Shown: in pieces, positions 27,520 to 35,998 of the stretch | Layout of the letters: each line of letters begins with the position of its first letter | Position numbering within the stretch: position 1 is the first letter of the stretch | Assembly (NCBI RefSeq): GCF_016925675.1 | Contig: NZ_CP070506.1 | Location: forward strand, 5,888,501 to 5,952,500 | DNA: 64,000 nucleotides | From: Pseudomonas hygromyciniae | Lineage (GTDB): Bacteria; Pseudomonadota; Gammaproteobacteria; Pseudomonadales; Pseudomonadaceae | Direction: 5' to 3' | The notes under the pieces: generated by a model | Database searches by the model: none | The model's input: only the letters and a program-made list of their open reading frames with translations | Told to the model about the DNA's origin: nothing | Position numbers and translations under genes: made by a program

Positions 27520-28842
27520 GTGAATCAAAACTGGCATGGCACCCTGATCCGCCACATGCTCCTGCTGGTCACCGGCTGCCTGTTGGTCGGCCTGATCAGC
27601 GGCTACTACGGCTGGAGCCTGGCCATCGGCCTGGGCCTCTATCTGGGCTGGACCCTCAAGCAATTGCTGCGCCTGCACGAGTGGCTGCGCCAGCACACGC
27701 CCGATGAAGCGCCACCCGACGGCTATGGCCTGTGGGGCGAGGTGTTCGACAGCATCTACCACCTGCAACGCCGCGACCAACGGGTACGCGGCCGCCTGCA
27801 AGCAGTGATCGACCGCGTCCAGGAGTCGACCGCCGCGCTCAAGGACGCGGTGATCATGCTCGACAGCGACGGCAACCTGGAATGGTGGAACCGCGCCGCC
27901 GAAACCCTGCTGGGCCTGAAGACGCCCCAGGACAGCGGCCAACCGGTGACCAACTTGGTGCGCCATCCGCGTTTCAAGGAGTACTTCGAGCAGGACAATT
28001 TCGAAGAGGCCCTGGAAATCCCGTCGCCCACCAACGACCGGGTGCGCATCCAGTTGTACCTCACGCGCTACGGCAACAACGAGCATTTGATGCTGGTGCG
28101 CGACGTCACCCGCATCCATCAGTTGGAGCAGATGCGCAAGGATTTCGTCGCCAACGTCTCCCACGAATTGCGTACGCCCCTGACAGTGATCTGCGGCTAC
28201 CTGGAGACGCTGCTGGACAACGTCGAAGAGGTCAACCCGCGCTGGAGCCGTGCCTTGCAGCAAATGCAGCAACAAGGCTCACGCATGCAGACCCTGCTCA
28301 ACGACCTGTTACTGCTGGCCAAGCTGGAAGCCACCGACTACCCCTCGGACAACCATCCCGTGGCCGTACAGAGCCTGCTGCAGACCATCAAGAACGATGC
28401 CCAGGCGCTGTCCGGCGAACGCGGCCAGCACATCACCCTGGAAGCCGATCCGTCGGTGCTGCTCAAGGGCAGCGAGGGCGAGTTGCGCAGTGCTTTTTCC
28501 AACCTGGTGTTCAACGCAGTGAAGTACACCCAGGACAAAGGCACGATCCGCATCCGTTGGTGGGCCGATCACCAGGGTGCGCACCTGAGCGTGCAGGATT
28601 CGGGGATTGGTATCGACAGCAAGCACTTGCCACGCCTGACCGAGCGTTTCTACCGCGTCGACTCCAGCCGCAACTCCAACACCGGCGGTACTGGGTTGGG
28701 CCTGGCGATCGTCAAGCATGTGCTGTTGCGCCATCGGGCCCGCCTGGAAATCAGCAGCGTACTGGGCCATGGCAGCACCTTTACCTGCCACTTTGCGCCG
28801 ACCCAGGTCAGCCGCTCGCAGGCAATCGCGGCGGAGGAATAA
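27520..28842 (+). CDS. phoR: Phosphate regulon sensor kinase PhoR (GTG start)
   Basis: Membrane histidine kinase that phosphorylates PhoB, under control of the Pst complex and PhoU. It has 440 residues. Two N-terminal hydrophobic segments (about residues 9-30 and 30-45) have almost no periplasmic loop, as in E. coli PhoR. A PAS domain (about residues 100-195) precedes the H-box VSHELRTPLT (His215), N-box NLVFNAVKYT, and G-boxes DSGIGI and GGTGLGLAIVKH. GTG 27520 is the annotated start. The better-placed AAGGA serves an ATG at 27512 that opens a three-codon frame ending over this GTG. Confidence 0.93.
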   Translation: MNQNWHGTLIRHMLLLVTGCLLVGLISGYYGWSLAIGLGLYLGWTLKQLLRLHEWLRQHTPDEAPPDGYGLWGEVFDSIYHLQRRDQRVRGRLQAVIDRVQESTAALKDAVIMLDSDGNLEWWNRAAETLLGLKTPQDSGQPVTNLVRHPRFKEYFEQDNFEEALEIPSPTNDRVRIQLYLTRYGNNEHLMLVRDVTRIHQLEQMRKDFVANVSHELRTPLTVICGYLETLLDNVEEVNPRWSRALQQMQQQGSRMQTLLNDLLLLAKLEATDYPSDNHPVAVQSLLQTIKNDAQALSGERGQHITLEADPSVLLKGSEGELRSAFSNLVFNAVKYTQDKGTIRIRWWADHQGAHLSVQDSGIGIDSKHLPRLTERFYRVDSSRNSNTGGTGLGLAIVKHVLLRHRARLEISSVLGHGSTFTCHFAPTQVSRSQAIAAEE

Positions 28843-28864
28843 TCTGACGTTATCCCCATTCCCT

Positions 28865-28965
28865 GTAGGAGCTACTGTCAGAACCTGACGAACTCCCCTG
28901 TGGCAAGCCCGCTCGCCACAACAGCCCTATCTGCTTGGTTTTATCGCAGGCAAGCCCGCTCCTAC
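28865..28965. repeat. Composite of degenerate REP units after phoR
   Basis: Contains GTAGGAGCTACTG (decayed left copy), TGTGGCAAGCCCGCTCGCCA (28899 on), and TCGCAGGCAAGCCCGCTCCT (28944 on). Three different REP subtypes are mixed. The whole 28843-29115 gap holds no gene. Confidence 0.65.
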
Positions 28966-29115
28966 ATAAGCCCCATGCAGCATGCATTCACGGCCCCACC
29001 CGGCAGGCGCCACTAGGCAAGCGCCCCGTCAGCCGCTACATTGCGTGACTTGTGCCCGCCCTTGAGGCACAGCCATCACCCTTTTTTGAATACACGGAAC
29101 CCGCAAAACCCCATC

Positions 29116-30456
29116 ATGGACCCTTCCCCTGGTATCACCCTCGCGACACTCTTCGCCGACTTCGGCATGATTCTTTTTGCACTGATCCTGGTACTGCTCA
29201 ACGGTTTCTTCGTTGCGGCGGAATTTGCCATGGTCAAACTGCGCTCCACTCGGGTCGAGGCCATCGCCCACACCAACGGCTGGCGCGGGCAGATTCTGCG
29301 CACCGTACACAGCCAGCTCGACGCCTATCTGTCGGCTTGCCAGCTGGGTATCACCCTCGCCTCCCTGGGCCTGGGCTGGGTCGGCGAGCCGGCTTTTGCG
29401 CACATCCTGGAGCCGTTGCTGGGGGCCATGGGCGTCGAGTCGCCTGAAGTCATCAAGGGCGTGTCGTTCTTCGCCGCCTTCTTCGTGATTTCGTACCTGC
29501 ACATCGTGGTCGGTGAGCTGGCGCCCAAATCCTGGGCCATTCGCAAGCCCGAGTTGCTGTCGCTGTGGACCGCAGTGCCGCTGTACCTGTTCTACTGGGC
29601 GATGTACCCGGCCATCTACCTGCTCAACGCCAGCGCCAACGCGATCCTGCGCATCGCCGGCCAGGGCGAGCCCGGGCCCCATCACGAGCACCATTACAGC
29701 CGCGAAGAGCTCAAGCTGATCCTGCACTCCAGCCGTGGCCAGGACCCGAGCGACCAAGGCATGCGCGTGTTGGCCTCGGCCGTGGAAATGGGCGAACTGG
29801 AAGTGGTGGACTGGGCCAACTCCCGGGAAGACCTGGTGACCCTGGACTTCAACGCGCCGCTCAAGGAAATCCTCGCGCTGTTCCGCCGCCACAAATTCAG
29901 CCGCTACCCGGTGTACGACCCCGTGCGGGGTGAGTTTGTCGGCCTGCTGCACATCAAGGATCTACTGCTGGAACTGGCGGCCCTGGATCATATTCCCGAG
30001 TCGTTCAACCTGGCCGAGCTGACCCGCCCATTGGAGCGCGTGTCGCGGCACATGCCGCTGTCGCAGTTGCTGGAGCAGTTTCGCAAAGGCGGCGCCCACT
30101 TTGCCCTGGTTGAAGAAGCCGACGGCAATATCATCGGCTACCTGACCATGGAAGACGTGCTGGAAGTACTGGTGGGCGATATCCAGGACGAACACCGCAA
30201 GGCCGAGCGCGGCATCCTCGCCTACCAGCCGGGCAAGCTGCTGGTACGTGGTGACACACCATTGTTCAAGATTGAGCGCCTGCTGGGCATCGACCTGGAC
30301 CACATCGAGGCCGAAACCCTCGCCGGCTTGATCTACGACACCCTGAACCGGGTGCCGGAAGAGGAAGAAGTGCTGGAGGTGGAGGGCCTGCGGATCATCA
30401 TCAAGAAGATGAAAGGCCCGAAAATCGTGCTGGCCAAGGTGCTGATGCTCGACTAG
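29116..30456 (+). CDS. CorC/HlyC-type membrane protein with CNNM and CBS domains
   Basis: A 446-residue protein of the hemolysin/CNNM family. The N-terminal DUF21 membrane domain has about four helices (residues 10-150), including LVLLNGFFVAAEFAMVKLRSTR. Then come two CBS domains (VTLDFNAPLKEILALFRRHKFSRYPVYD and LEQFRKGGAHFALVEE) and a CorC-HlyC domain at the C terminus (VRGDTPLFKIERLLGIDL). Relatives act in magnesium or cobalt efflux, and hemolysin is a misnomer. ATG 29116 lacks a clear ribosome-binding site, and the upstream frame to 29041 has no family similarity. Confidence 0.88.
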   Translation: MDPSPGITLATLFADFGMILFALILVLLNGFFVAAEFAMVKLRSTRVEAIAHTNGWRGQILRTVHSQLDAYLSACQLGITLASLGLGWVGEPAFAHILEPLLGAMGVESPEVIKGVSFFAAFFVISYLHIVVGELAPKSWAIRKPELLSLWTAVPLYLFYWAMYPAIYLLNASANAILRIAGQGEPGPHHEHHYSREELKLILHSSRGQDPSDQGMRVLASAVEMGELEVVDWANSREDLVTLDFNAPLKEILALFRRHKFSRYPVYDPVRGEFVGLLHIKDLLLELAALDHIPESFNLAELTRPLERVSRHMPLSQLLEQFRKGGAHFALVEEADGNIIGYLTMEDVLEVLVGDIQDEHRKAERGILAYQPGKLLVRGDTPLFKIERLLGIDLDHIEAETLAGLIYDTLNRVPEEEEVLEVEGLRIIIKKMKGPKIVLAKVLMLD

Positions 30457-30468
30457 GGCACACCCCCT

Positions 30469-30566
30469 GTAGGAGCGAGCTTGCTCGCGAAGGGCGTTAA
30501 CGATAACGCTGGGATCCTGACATCCGGCAGCGCCCTCAGGTTTTTCGCGAGCAAGCTCGCTCCTAC
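30469..30566. repeat. REP pair, inverted
   Basis: GTAGGAGCGAGCTTGCTC (30469 on) faces TTCGCGAGCAAGCTCGCTCC (30544 on), each 23 bp and perfect, between convergent genes. Confidence 0.9.
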
Positions 30567-30573
30567 AAAAGCC

Positions 30574-31254
30574 TTACCGCGTGCCCAACGCAAAGTTGGG
30601 CAACGCCTGTACCGGCTGCGTGAACTCATACGGGATCGACACCCACCCCGCCCCCGTATCGCGCTGCACCACAAAATGCAGGTGTGGCCCGCTGCTGTTG
30701 CCGGTATTGCCCGACAGCGCCAGCGGGCTGCCCACCGCCACCCGCTGCCCATCCCTGACGCTGACCGACCCTTGCTTGAGGTGCAGATACACGCCCTGAG
30801 TGCCGTCATCGTGCAATACACGCACGAAGTTGCCCGAGGGATCACTGCCCCGCCCCGATTGGCTGTTCTCTGTCTTCACTACCACCCCGCCCCGCGCTGC
30901 GATGATCGGCGTGCCTTCGGGCATGGCGATGTCCATGGCGTAGCGGCTCTTCACATCGGAGTGACTGAACGTCCCTCCAGGGCCTTGGGTCAGGCGGAAG
31001 GGCCCGCCGCGCCAGGGCAACGGGTAGCGCTGCAACTGCGCTGGCCGAAGATTACGCAGCGGCTGGGGATCAAGCACCTGGCGCTTGACCGGCACGGCAC
31101 GGCGCTCCTGGAACACAAACGCCTGGGCGCCTGGGGTCTTCTGGTCACTGAAGAACACCACGCCACGGGCATCGGTGGAACGATAGAGGGTCATGGCCAG
31201 GGTCGATGACGCGACTGCACACAGCCCACAAAACAGCAAAAAACGCACAAGCAT
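30574..31254 (-). CDS. M23-family (LytM) peptidase with N-terminal DUF4124
   Basis: A 226-residue exported protein. The signal peptide covers about residues 1-20. A DUF4124 segment follows (MTLYRSTDARGVVFFSDQKTPG). The C-terminal peptidase_M23 domain has the zinc ligands in HSDVKSRYAMDIAM (His and Asp) and GPHLHFVV (HxH), so it should be an active peptidoglycan endopeptidase or a divisome activator. The start at ATG 31254 is well placed. The orthologue in P. aeruginosa sits in the same place between the CBS protein and the PilZ-type regulator. Confidence 0.88.
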   Translation of the reverse strand: MLVRFLLFCGLCAVASSTLAMTLYRSTDARGVVFFSDQKTPGAQAFVFQERRAVPVKRQVLDPQPLRNLRPAQLQRYPLPWRGGPFRLTQGPGGTFSHSDVKSRYAMDIAMPEGTPIIAARGGVVVKTENSQSGRGSDPSGNFVRVLHDDGTQGVYLHLKQGSVSVRDGQRVAVGSPLALSGNTGNSSGPHLHFVVQRDTGAGWVSIPYEFTQPVQALPNFALGTR

Positions 31255-31325
31255 CGGATAAACCTGCCAGGTATGACTGACCGGCAGGCTAGCAAGGGTT
31301 CATGACAATGTTGTGTGGACCGGCT

Positions 31326-31361
31326 CCCCTGTAGGAGCCGGCTTGCCAGCTCCTACAGGGG
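31326..31361. repeat. REP-like palindrome
   Basis: CCCCTGTAGGAGC and GCTCCTACAGGGG flank CGGCTTGCCA. It lies just downstream of the response regulator stop and upstream of the M23 gene, so it may reduce read-through. Confidence 0.7.
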
Positions 31362-31374
31362 TCAGGGGGTTGGT

Positions 31375-32274
31375 TCAGGCACCCGGCACAAAATGCTTCT
31401 GCGCTGTGCCTCGGGCGATCAGCCGGGAGATGTAGTCGAGTTTCTGCGCGTCCTGGTCGATAAAGCGGAAGGTCAGTTGCAACCAGTCGCTGTCGGGACG
31501 CGGCTCGTAGGCGACGATGGCATGCAGGTAGCCATTGAGGCGGGCGGTTTCGGCGTTCTCGCCTTGTTCAAGGTCGAGTACCGCGCTTTCCAGCACTTGG
31601 GGCAGGACGTCGCCACGGCGCACGACCAGCAACGCCTCCTTGATGCTCAGCCCCTTGATCACGCATTGCTGGGTACCACTGGACAGGCGCAACTGGCCCT
31701 GGCCACGACCGCTGGCCGCCGACGGCGCGGCGGCAGCCTGCACGGGCGGGCTGTTGAGCAGGCCTTTGCTCGGCGCGGCCACCGGAGCGGGCTTGACCGC
31801 TTCGGGCTTGCCACCGGTCAGGGCGCTGAGGGAGTCGTTGCCAAAAGCCGAGTTCATCTTGGTCGGTGCGCTGGCCAGCAAAGCATCGAGGCGCCCGATC
31901 TTGTTCAGGGCCTGCTTGACCTTGTTCAGCAACTGCTCGTTGGTGAACGGCTTGCTGACGTAGCCGGAGACGCCGGCCTGGATGGCCTGGACCACGTTTT
32001 CCTTGTCGCCACGGCTAGTGACCATGACAAACGGCATGGACTTGAGCTGCGGCTGCTCGCGGCACCAGGTCAACAATTCCAGGCCCGACATTTCCGGCAT
32101 TTCCCAGTCGCACAACACCATGTCGAAGGTTTCGCGCATCAGGATGGCCTGGGCCTTTTTGCCGTTTACCGCATCTTCAATCTTGATACCGGGGAAGTAG
32201 TTACGCAGGCACTTCTTCACCAGGTCGCGAATAAACGAGGCGTCATCCACCACCAATACACTGACTTTACTCAT
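31375..32274 (-). CDS. Response regulator with C-terminal PilZ-like domain
   Basis: A 299-residue protein. An N-terminal receiver domain (residues 1-125) has DD at 10-11, phosphoacceptor Asp56 (MVLCDWEMPEMSG), Thr/Ser (MVTSRGD) and Lys (GYVSKPF). An Ala/Pro-rich linker (about 140-195) leads to a C-terminal domain (SGTQQCVIKGLSIKEALLVVRRGD...YEPRPDSDWLQLTFRF) resembling PilZ, though the c-di-GMP RxxxR motif is not evident. No kinase gene is adjacent. The orthologue lies upstream of phoU in P. aeruginosa. Partner and output unknown. Confidence 0.82.
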   Translation of the reverse strand: MSKVSVLVVDDASFIRDLVKKCLRNYFPGIKIEDAVNGKKAQAILMRETFDMVLCDWEMPEMSGLELLTWCREQPQLKSMPFVMVTSRGDKENVVQAIQAGVSGYVSKPFTNEQLLNKVKQALNKIGRLDALLASAPTKMNSAFGNDSLSALTGGKPEAVKPAPVAAPSKGLLNSPPVQAAAAPSAASGRGQGQLRLSSGTQQCVIKGLSIKEALLVVRRGDVLPQVLESAVLDLEQGENAETARLNGYLHAIVAYEPRPDSDWLQLTFRFIDQDAQKLDYISRLIARGTAQKHFVPGA

Positions 32275-32400
32275 CGACCCTTCATCCTCTCAAAACCCCG
32301 GCAAGCAAAACGCTTAACTGATGGCATTTTGCCAAAAACTCGTCAGTCACGCCGGGACTTTATGGCTGCCCGCAGCGCAAAACTCATACGCCACAAACGC

Positions 32401-32427
32401 AAACGCCCGACCAGAGGCCAGGCGTTT
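32401..32427 (-). terminator. Weak terminator after phoU
   Basis: AAACGCC and GGCGTTT pair around a 13-nt loop, 16 bp beyond the phoU stop on the minus strand. Only short T-runs follow, so efficiency is uncertain. Confidence 0.4.
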
Positions 32428-32442
32428 ATTTCTCGGGCAATC

Positions 32443-33204
32443 TTACTTATCGTCAGATTCTGCCGGAACATTAGGGATTTGATCGGCCGTGCCTTCAACT
32501 TCGGCTTTCATGCGCTTGAGGCCCATGTGCCGCACGTCGGTGCCGCGTACCAGATAAATGACCAATTCCGAGATATTGCGCGCGTGGTCGCCGATCCGTT
32601 CCAGGGAGCGCAGCACCCAGATGATGCTCAACACCCGCGAGATAGAGCGCGGGTCTTCCATCATGTAGGTCGCCAGTTCACGCAGGGCGGTCTTGTACTC
32701 GCGGTCGATGATCTTGTCGTACTGGGCCACCGACAACGCCAGGTCGGCGTCGAAACGGGCAAAGGCATCCAGCGCATCGCGGACCATGTTGCGCACCTGG
32801 TCGCCGATGTGGCGCACTTCGACGTAACCGCGCGGCGCTTCGCCTTCTTCGCACAACTGGATGGCGCGACGGGCGATTTTGGTGGCTTCGTCGCCGATAC
32901 GCTCCAAATCGATCACCGACTTGGAAATGCTGATGATCAAACGCAGGTCGGACGCCGCCGGCTGGCGACGGGCGAGGATGCGCAGGCATTCCTCGTCGAT
33001 GTTGCGCTCCATCTGGTTGATCTGGTCGTCGATCTCGCGCACTTGCTGGGCAAGGCCCGAGTCGGCCTCGATCAGCGCGGTCACCGCATCGTTGACTTGC
33101 TTCTCCACCAGCCCGCCCATGGCCAGGAGGTGGCTGCGCACTTCCTCAAGCTCGGCGTTGAACTGCGCGGAGATGTGGTGGGTAAGGCCTTCTTTGCTAA
33201 TCAT
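32443..33204 (-). CDS. phoU: Phosphate signalling protein PhoU
   Basis: Negative regulator that links the Pst transporter to PhoR and is needed to keep the Pho regulon off in phosphate excess. It has 253 residues and is all alpha-helical, with two three-helix repeats. The metal-binding motifs are ERIGDEATKIARRA and the second-repeat ERIGDHARNISELV. It is the last gene of pstC-pstA-pstB-phoU, 70 bp after pstB. Confidence 0.96.
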   Translation of the reverse strand: MISKEGLTHHISAQFNAELEEVRSHLLAMGGLVEKQVNDAVTALIEADSGLAQQVREIDDQINQMERNIDEECLRILARRQPAASDLRLIISISKSVIDLERIGDEATKIARRAIQLCEEGEAPRGYVEVRHIGDQVRNMVRDALDAFARFDADLALSVAQYDKIIDREYKTALRELATYMMEDPRSISRVLSIIWVLRSLERIGDHARNISELVIYLVRGTDVRHMGLKRMKAEVEGTADQIPNVPAESDDK

Positions 33205-33274
33205 GTTGGCGTCCTTGGAGCGTCCGGTAAGGTGCGGAGAACCGCAGCGTCAGTGCAATCAGAACCACAGCTTC

Positions 33275-34108
33275 CTAGCCGTAGCGACCGGTGATGTAGT
33301 CTTCGGTCTGCTTCTTCGCCGGATTAGTGAACAGGGTATCGGTATCGCCGAATTCCACCAGCTTGCCCATGTACATGAACGCGGTGTAGTCGGAAACCCG
33401 CGCCGCCTGTTGCATGTTGTGGGTCACGATGACGATGGTGAACTTGGACTTGAGCTCGTAGATCAGCTCTTCGACTTTCAGCGTCGAGATCGGGTCGAGT
33501 GCCGAGCATGGTTCGTCGAGCAGCAGCACTTCCGGCTCCACGGCGATGGTACGGGCAATCACCAGACGCTGCTGCTGACCGCCGGACAGGCCGAGGGCCG
33601 ATTCGTGCAGGCGGTCCTTGACCTCGTCCCACAGCGCCGCGCCTTTAAGGGCCCACTCGACCGCTTCGTCGAGGATGCGCTTTTTGTTGATGCCCTGGAT
33701 GCGCAGGCCGTAGACCACGTTTTCGTAGATGGTCTTGGGGAAAGGGTTGGGCTTCTGGAACACCATGCCCACCCGACGACGCAGCTCGGCCACATCTTCG
33801 CCCTTGCGGTAGATGTTGCTGCCGTAGAGGTTGATCGCGCCTTCCACACGGCAACCGTCCACCAGGTCGTTCATGCGGTTGAAGGTGCGCAGCAGCGTGG
33901 ACTTGCCGCAGCCCGACGGGCCGATAAAGGCGGTCACGCGCTGCTTGGGGATGTTCATGCTGACGTCGAACAGTGCCTGCTTCTCACCGTAATACAGGCT
34001 CAGGCCCGGGACTTCGATGGCCACGGTTTCTTCGGCCAGGCTCAGGCTCTGCTTGTCGCGACCCAGGGCTGACATGTTGATGCCGTGGGAATGGGTTTCA
34101 TGTTGCAT
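33275..34108 (-). CDS. pstB: Phosphate ABC transporter ATP-binding protein PstB
   Basis: ATPase of the high-affinity phosphate importer. It has 277 residues. Walker A is GPSGCGKST, the Q-loop is FQKPNPFP, the signature is [14 protein letters not shown], Walker B is EVLLLDEP, and the H-loop is IVTHNMQQA. An N-terminal extension of about 30 residues before the ABC core is common in Pseudomonas PstB. GGGAGC precedes ATG 34108. A REP doublet separates it from pstA. Confidence 0.97.
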   Translation of the reverse strand: MQHETHSHGINMSALGRDKQSLSLAEETVAIEVPGLSLYYGEKQALFDVSMNIPKQRVTAFIGPSGCGKSTLLRTFNRMNDLVDGCRVEGAINLYGSNIYRKGEDVAELRRRVGMVFQKPNPFPKTIYENVVYGLRIQGINKKRILDEAVEWALKGAALWDEVKDRLHESALGLSGGQQQRLVIARTIAVEPEVLLLDEPCSALDPISTLKVEELIYELKSKFTIVIVTHNMQQAARVSDYTAFMYMGKLVEFGDTDTLFTNPAKKQTEDYITGRYG

Positions 34109-34203
34109 GGGATGCTCCCTGTGCTACCAATTCGTTTCGTTGAACCGCGGCTTCATAGTCGGCCTTGCGGTTTACCTCAAATCTGTTTCCAACTCGGTTC
34201 CCT

Positions 34204-34290
34204 GTGGGAGCGGGCTTGCTCGCGAAAGCGTCAGGTCAGTCAACCTATCTGTTACTGAGACACCGCATTCGCGAGCAAGCCCGCTCCCAC
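34204..34290. repeat. REP pair inside the pst operon, between pstA and pstB
   Basis: Two perfect 23-bp copies facing each other (34204-34226 and 34268-34290). Being inside a transcription unit, the RNA can fold into a long hairpin that may stabilise the upstream pstCA message or lower pstB-phoU expression. Confidence 0.9.
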
Positions 34291-34312
34291 ACTGGGTCCG
34301 CGTTCATTTCAA

Positions 34313-35983
34313 TTAGCTATCCAGCGCCTTGTACTTCTCGCGCAGGTGGTTACGAATCCATACCGCCGACAGGTTCAGCGTGGCGATCACCAGCACCAGC
34401 AGGAACGCGGTGGCGTACACCAGCGGACGTGCCGCCTCGACGTTGGGGCTCTGGAAGCCGACGTCGTAGATATGGAAGCCCAAGTGCATGATCTTCTGGT
34501 CCAGGTGCAGGTACGGGTAGTTGCCGTCCAGCGGCAGCGACGGCGCCAGCTTCACCACACCCACCAACATCAGCGGCGCCACTTCACCGGCGGCACGGGC
34601 CACGGCGAGGATCATGCCGGTCATCATCGCCGGGCTGGCCATGGGCAGGACGATTTTCCACAGCGTTTCCGCCTTGGTCGCGCCCAGTGCCAGGGAGCCT
34701 TCGCGCACAGTACGCGGGATGCGTGCCAGGCCTTCTTCGGTGGCCACGATCACCACCGGCACCGCCAGCAGCGCCAGGGTCAGCGAGGCCCACAACAGGC
34801 CCGGCGTACCGAAGGTCGGTGCCGGTAGGGCTTCGGGGAAGAACAACCGGTCCACCGAACCACCCAGCACGTAGACGAAGAAACCCAGGCCGAACACGCC
34901 GTAGACAATCGCCGGGACACCCGCCAGGTTGTTCACCGCGATACGGATGATGCGGGTCAAGGTGTTCTGCTTGGCGTATTCACGCAGGTAGACCGCCGCC
35001 AGTACGCCGAACGGGGTCACGATCATCGCCATGATCAGGGTCATCATCACGGTGCCGAAGATCGCCGGGAAAATCCCGCCTTCGGTGTTGGCTTCCCGTG
35101 GGTCATCGCTGAGGAATTCCCAGACCTTGCTGAAATAGAACCCTATCTTGGTCAGGGTGCCCATGGCGTTCGGCTGGTAGGCGTGCACCACGTGGCCGAT
35201 GTTGATTTCAAGCTCTTTGCCGTTGGCGTCGCGGGCCGTGAGGCTGTCGCGGTTGAACTGGGCGTGCAGGTCCGTCAGGCGTGCCTCGATGGCCTGGTAA
35301 CGCGCATTCAGCTCGGCGCGGTCAGCATCCATGTCGGCCTGGGCGGCGGCGTCGAGCTTGCCGCTGAGCTCCAGTTTGCGACCGTGCAGACGGATACGTT
35401 CAAGACCTGCGTTGATCGCGCCAATATCGCTCTTTTCAAGGGTCTTGAGGTCGGCGGCCAGCTTGTTCACCCGCTCAACCCGCGCCTGCAGCTCTGGCCA
35501 CGCAGCCTCGCCTTCGGCGACGACTTTGCCATCCTGCTTGACGTTGACCAGGGTGCCGTAGAAGTTGCCCCACTCACGACGCTCGATGGCCATCAACTCC
35601 ACAGGCGTAGTCTGGTCGGTCAGCCACTCGCCAACGATCCACGTGAAGTCGTTGCCGTTCAAGTCACGGTTGCCGACCTTGATCAGCTCACGAGTCATGA
35701 ACTCCGGACCTTCGTCCGGCACCGGCAGGCCGGCACTTTTCAGGCGCTCGCGCGGCACTTGTTCTTTCTGTACCACTTCGCCGATGACGATGTGGTTGGC
35801 CTGGCCCGGCACGTTGTAGTTGGCCTGGATCAGGTCAGCCGGCCAGAAGTGACCCAAGCCGCGCACGGCAATCACAGCCAGCAAACCAATGGTCATGATG
35901 ACCGCGATGGCCACCGCACCACCGCTGATCCAGACGCCTGGGGCGCCGCTCTTGAACCATCCATTCAGGGAGTTCTGTTTCAC
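34313..35983 (-). CDS. pstA: Phosphate ABC transporter permease PstA, enlarged form (GTG start)
   Basis: Inner-membrane half of the Pst channel. At 556 residues it is nearly twice the E. coli PstA (296). After the first membrane helix (residues about 17-42) comes an insertion of roughly 230 residues, predicted periplasmic, ending in a coiled-coil-like stretch (LQARVERVNKLAADLKTLEK and RAELNARYQAIEARLTDLH). The canonical permease core (FGTVMMTLIMAMIVTPFGVL to the C terminus) has the EAA loop REGSLALGATKAETLWKIVLP. GTG 35983 is the start. The gap from pstC is 15 bp. Confidence 0.93.
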   Translation of the reverse strand: MKQNSLNGWFKSGAPGVWISGGAVAIAVIMTIGLLAVIAVRGLGHFWPADLIQANYNVPGQANHIVIGEVVQKEQVPRERLKSAGLPVPDEGPEFMTRELIKVGNRDLNGNDFTWIVGEWLTDQTTPVELMAIERREWGNFYGTLVNVKQDGKVVAEGEAAWPELQARVERVNKLAADLKTLEKSDIGAINAGLERIRLHGRKLELSGKLDAAAQADMDADRAELNARYQAIEARLTDLHAQFNRDSLTARDANGKELEINIGHVVHAYQPNAMGTLTKIGFYFSKVWEFLSDDPREANTEGGIFPAIFGTVMMTLIMAMIVTPFGVLAAVYLREYAKQNTLTRIIRIAVNNLAGVPAIVYGVFGLGFFVYVLGGSVDRLFFPEALPAPTFGTPGLLWASLTLALLAVPVVIVATEEGLARIPRTVREGSLALGATKAETLWKIVLPMASPAMMTGMILAVARAAGEVAPLMLVGVVKLAPSLPLDGNYPYLHLDQKIMHLGFHIYDVGFQSPNVEAARPLVYATAFLLVLVIATLNLSAVWIRNHLREKYKALDS

Positions 35984-35998
35984 AGACTTCTACCTTTC

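Noticed and set aside
31315..33294. A 659-codon plus-strand frame opposite the response regulator and phoU
   Set aside because: Same type of shadow. It crosses two real genes and an intergenic hairpin.
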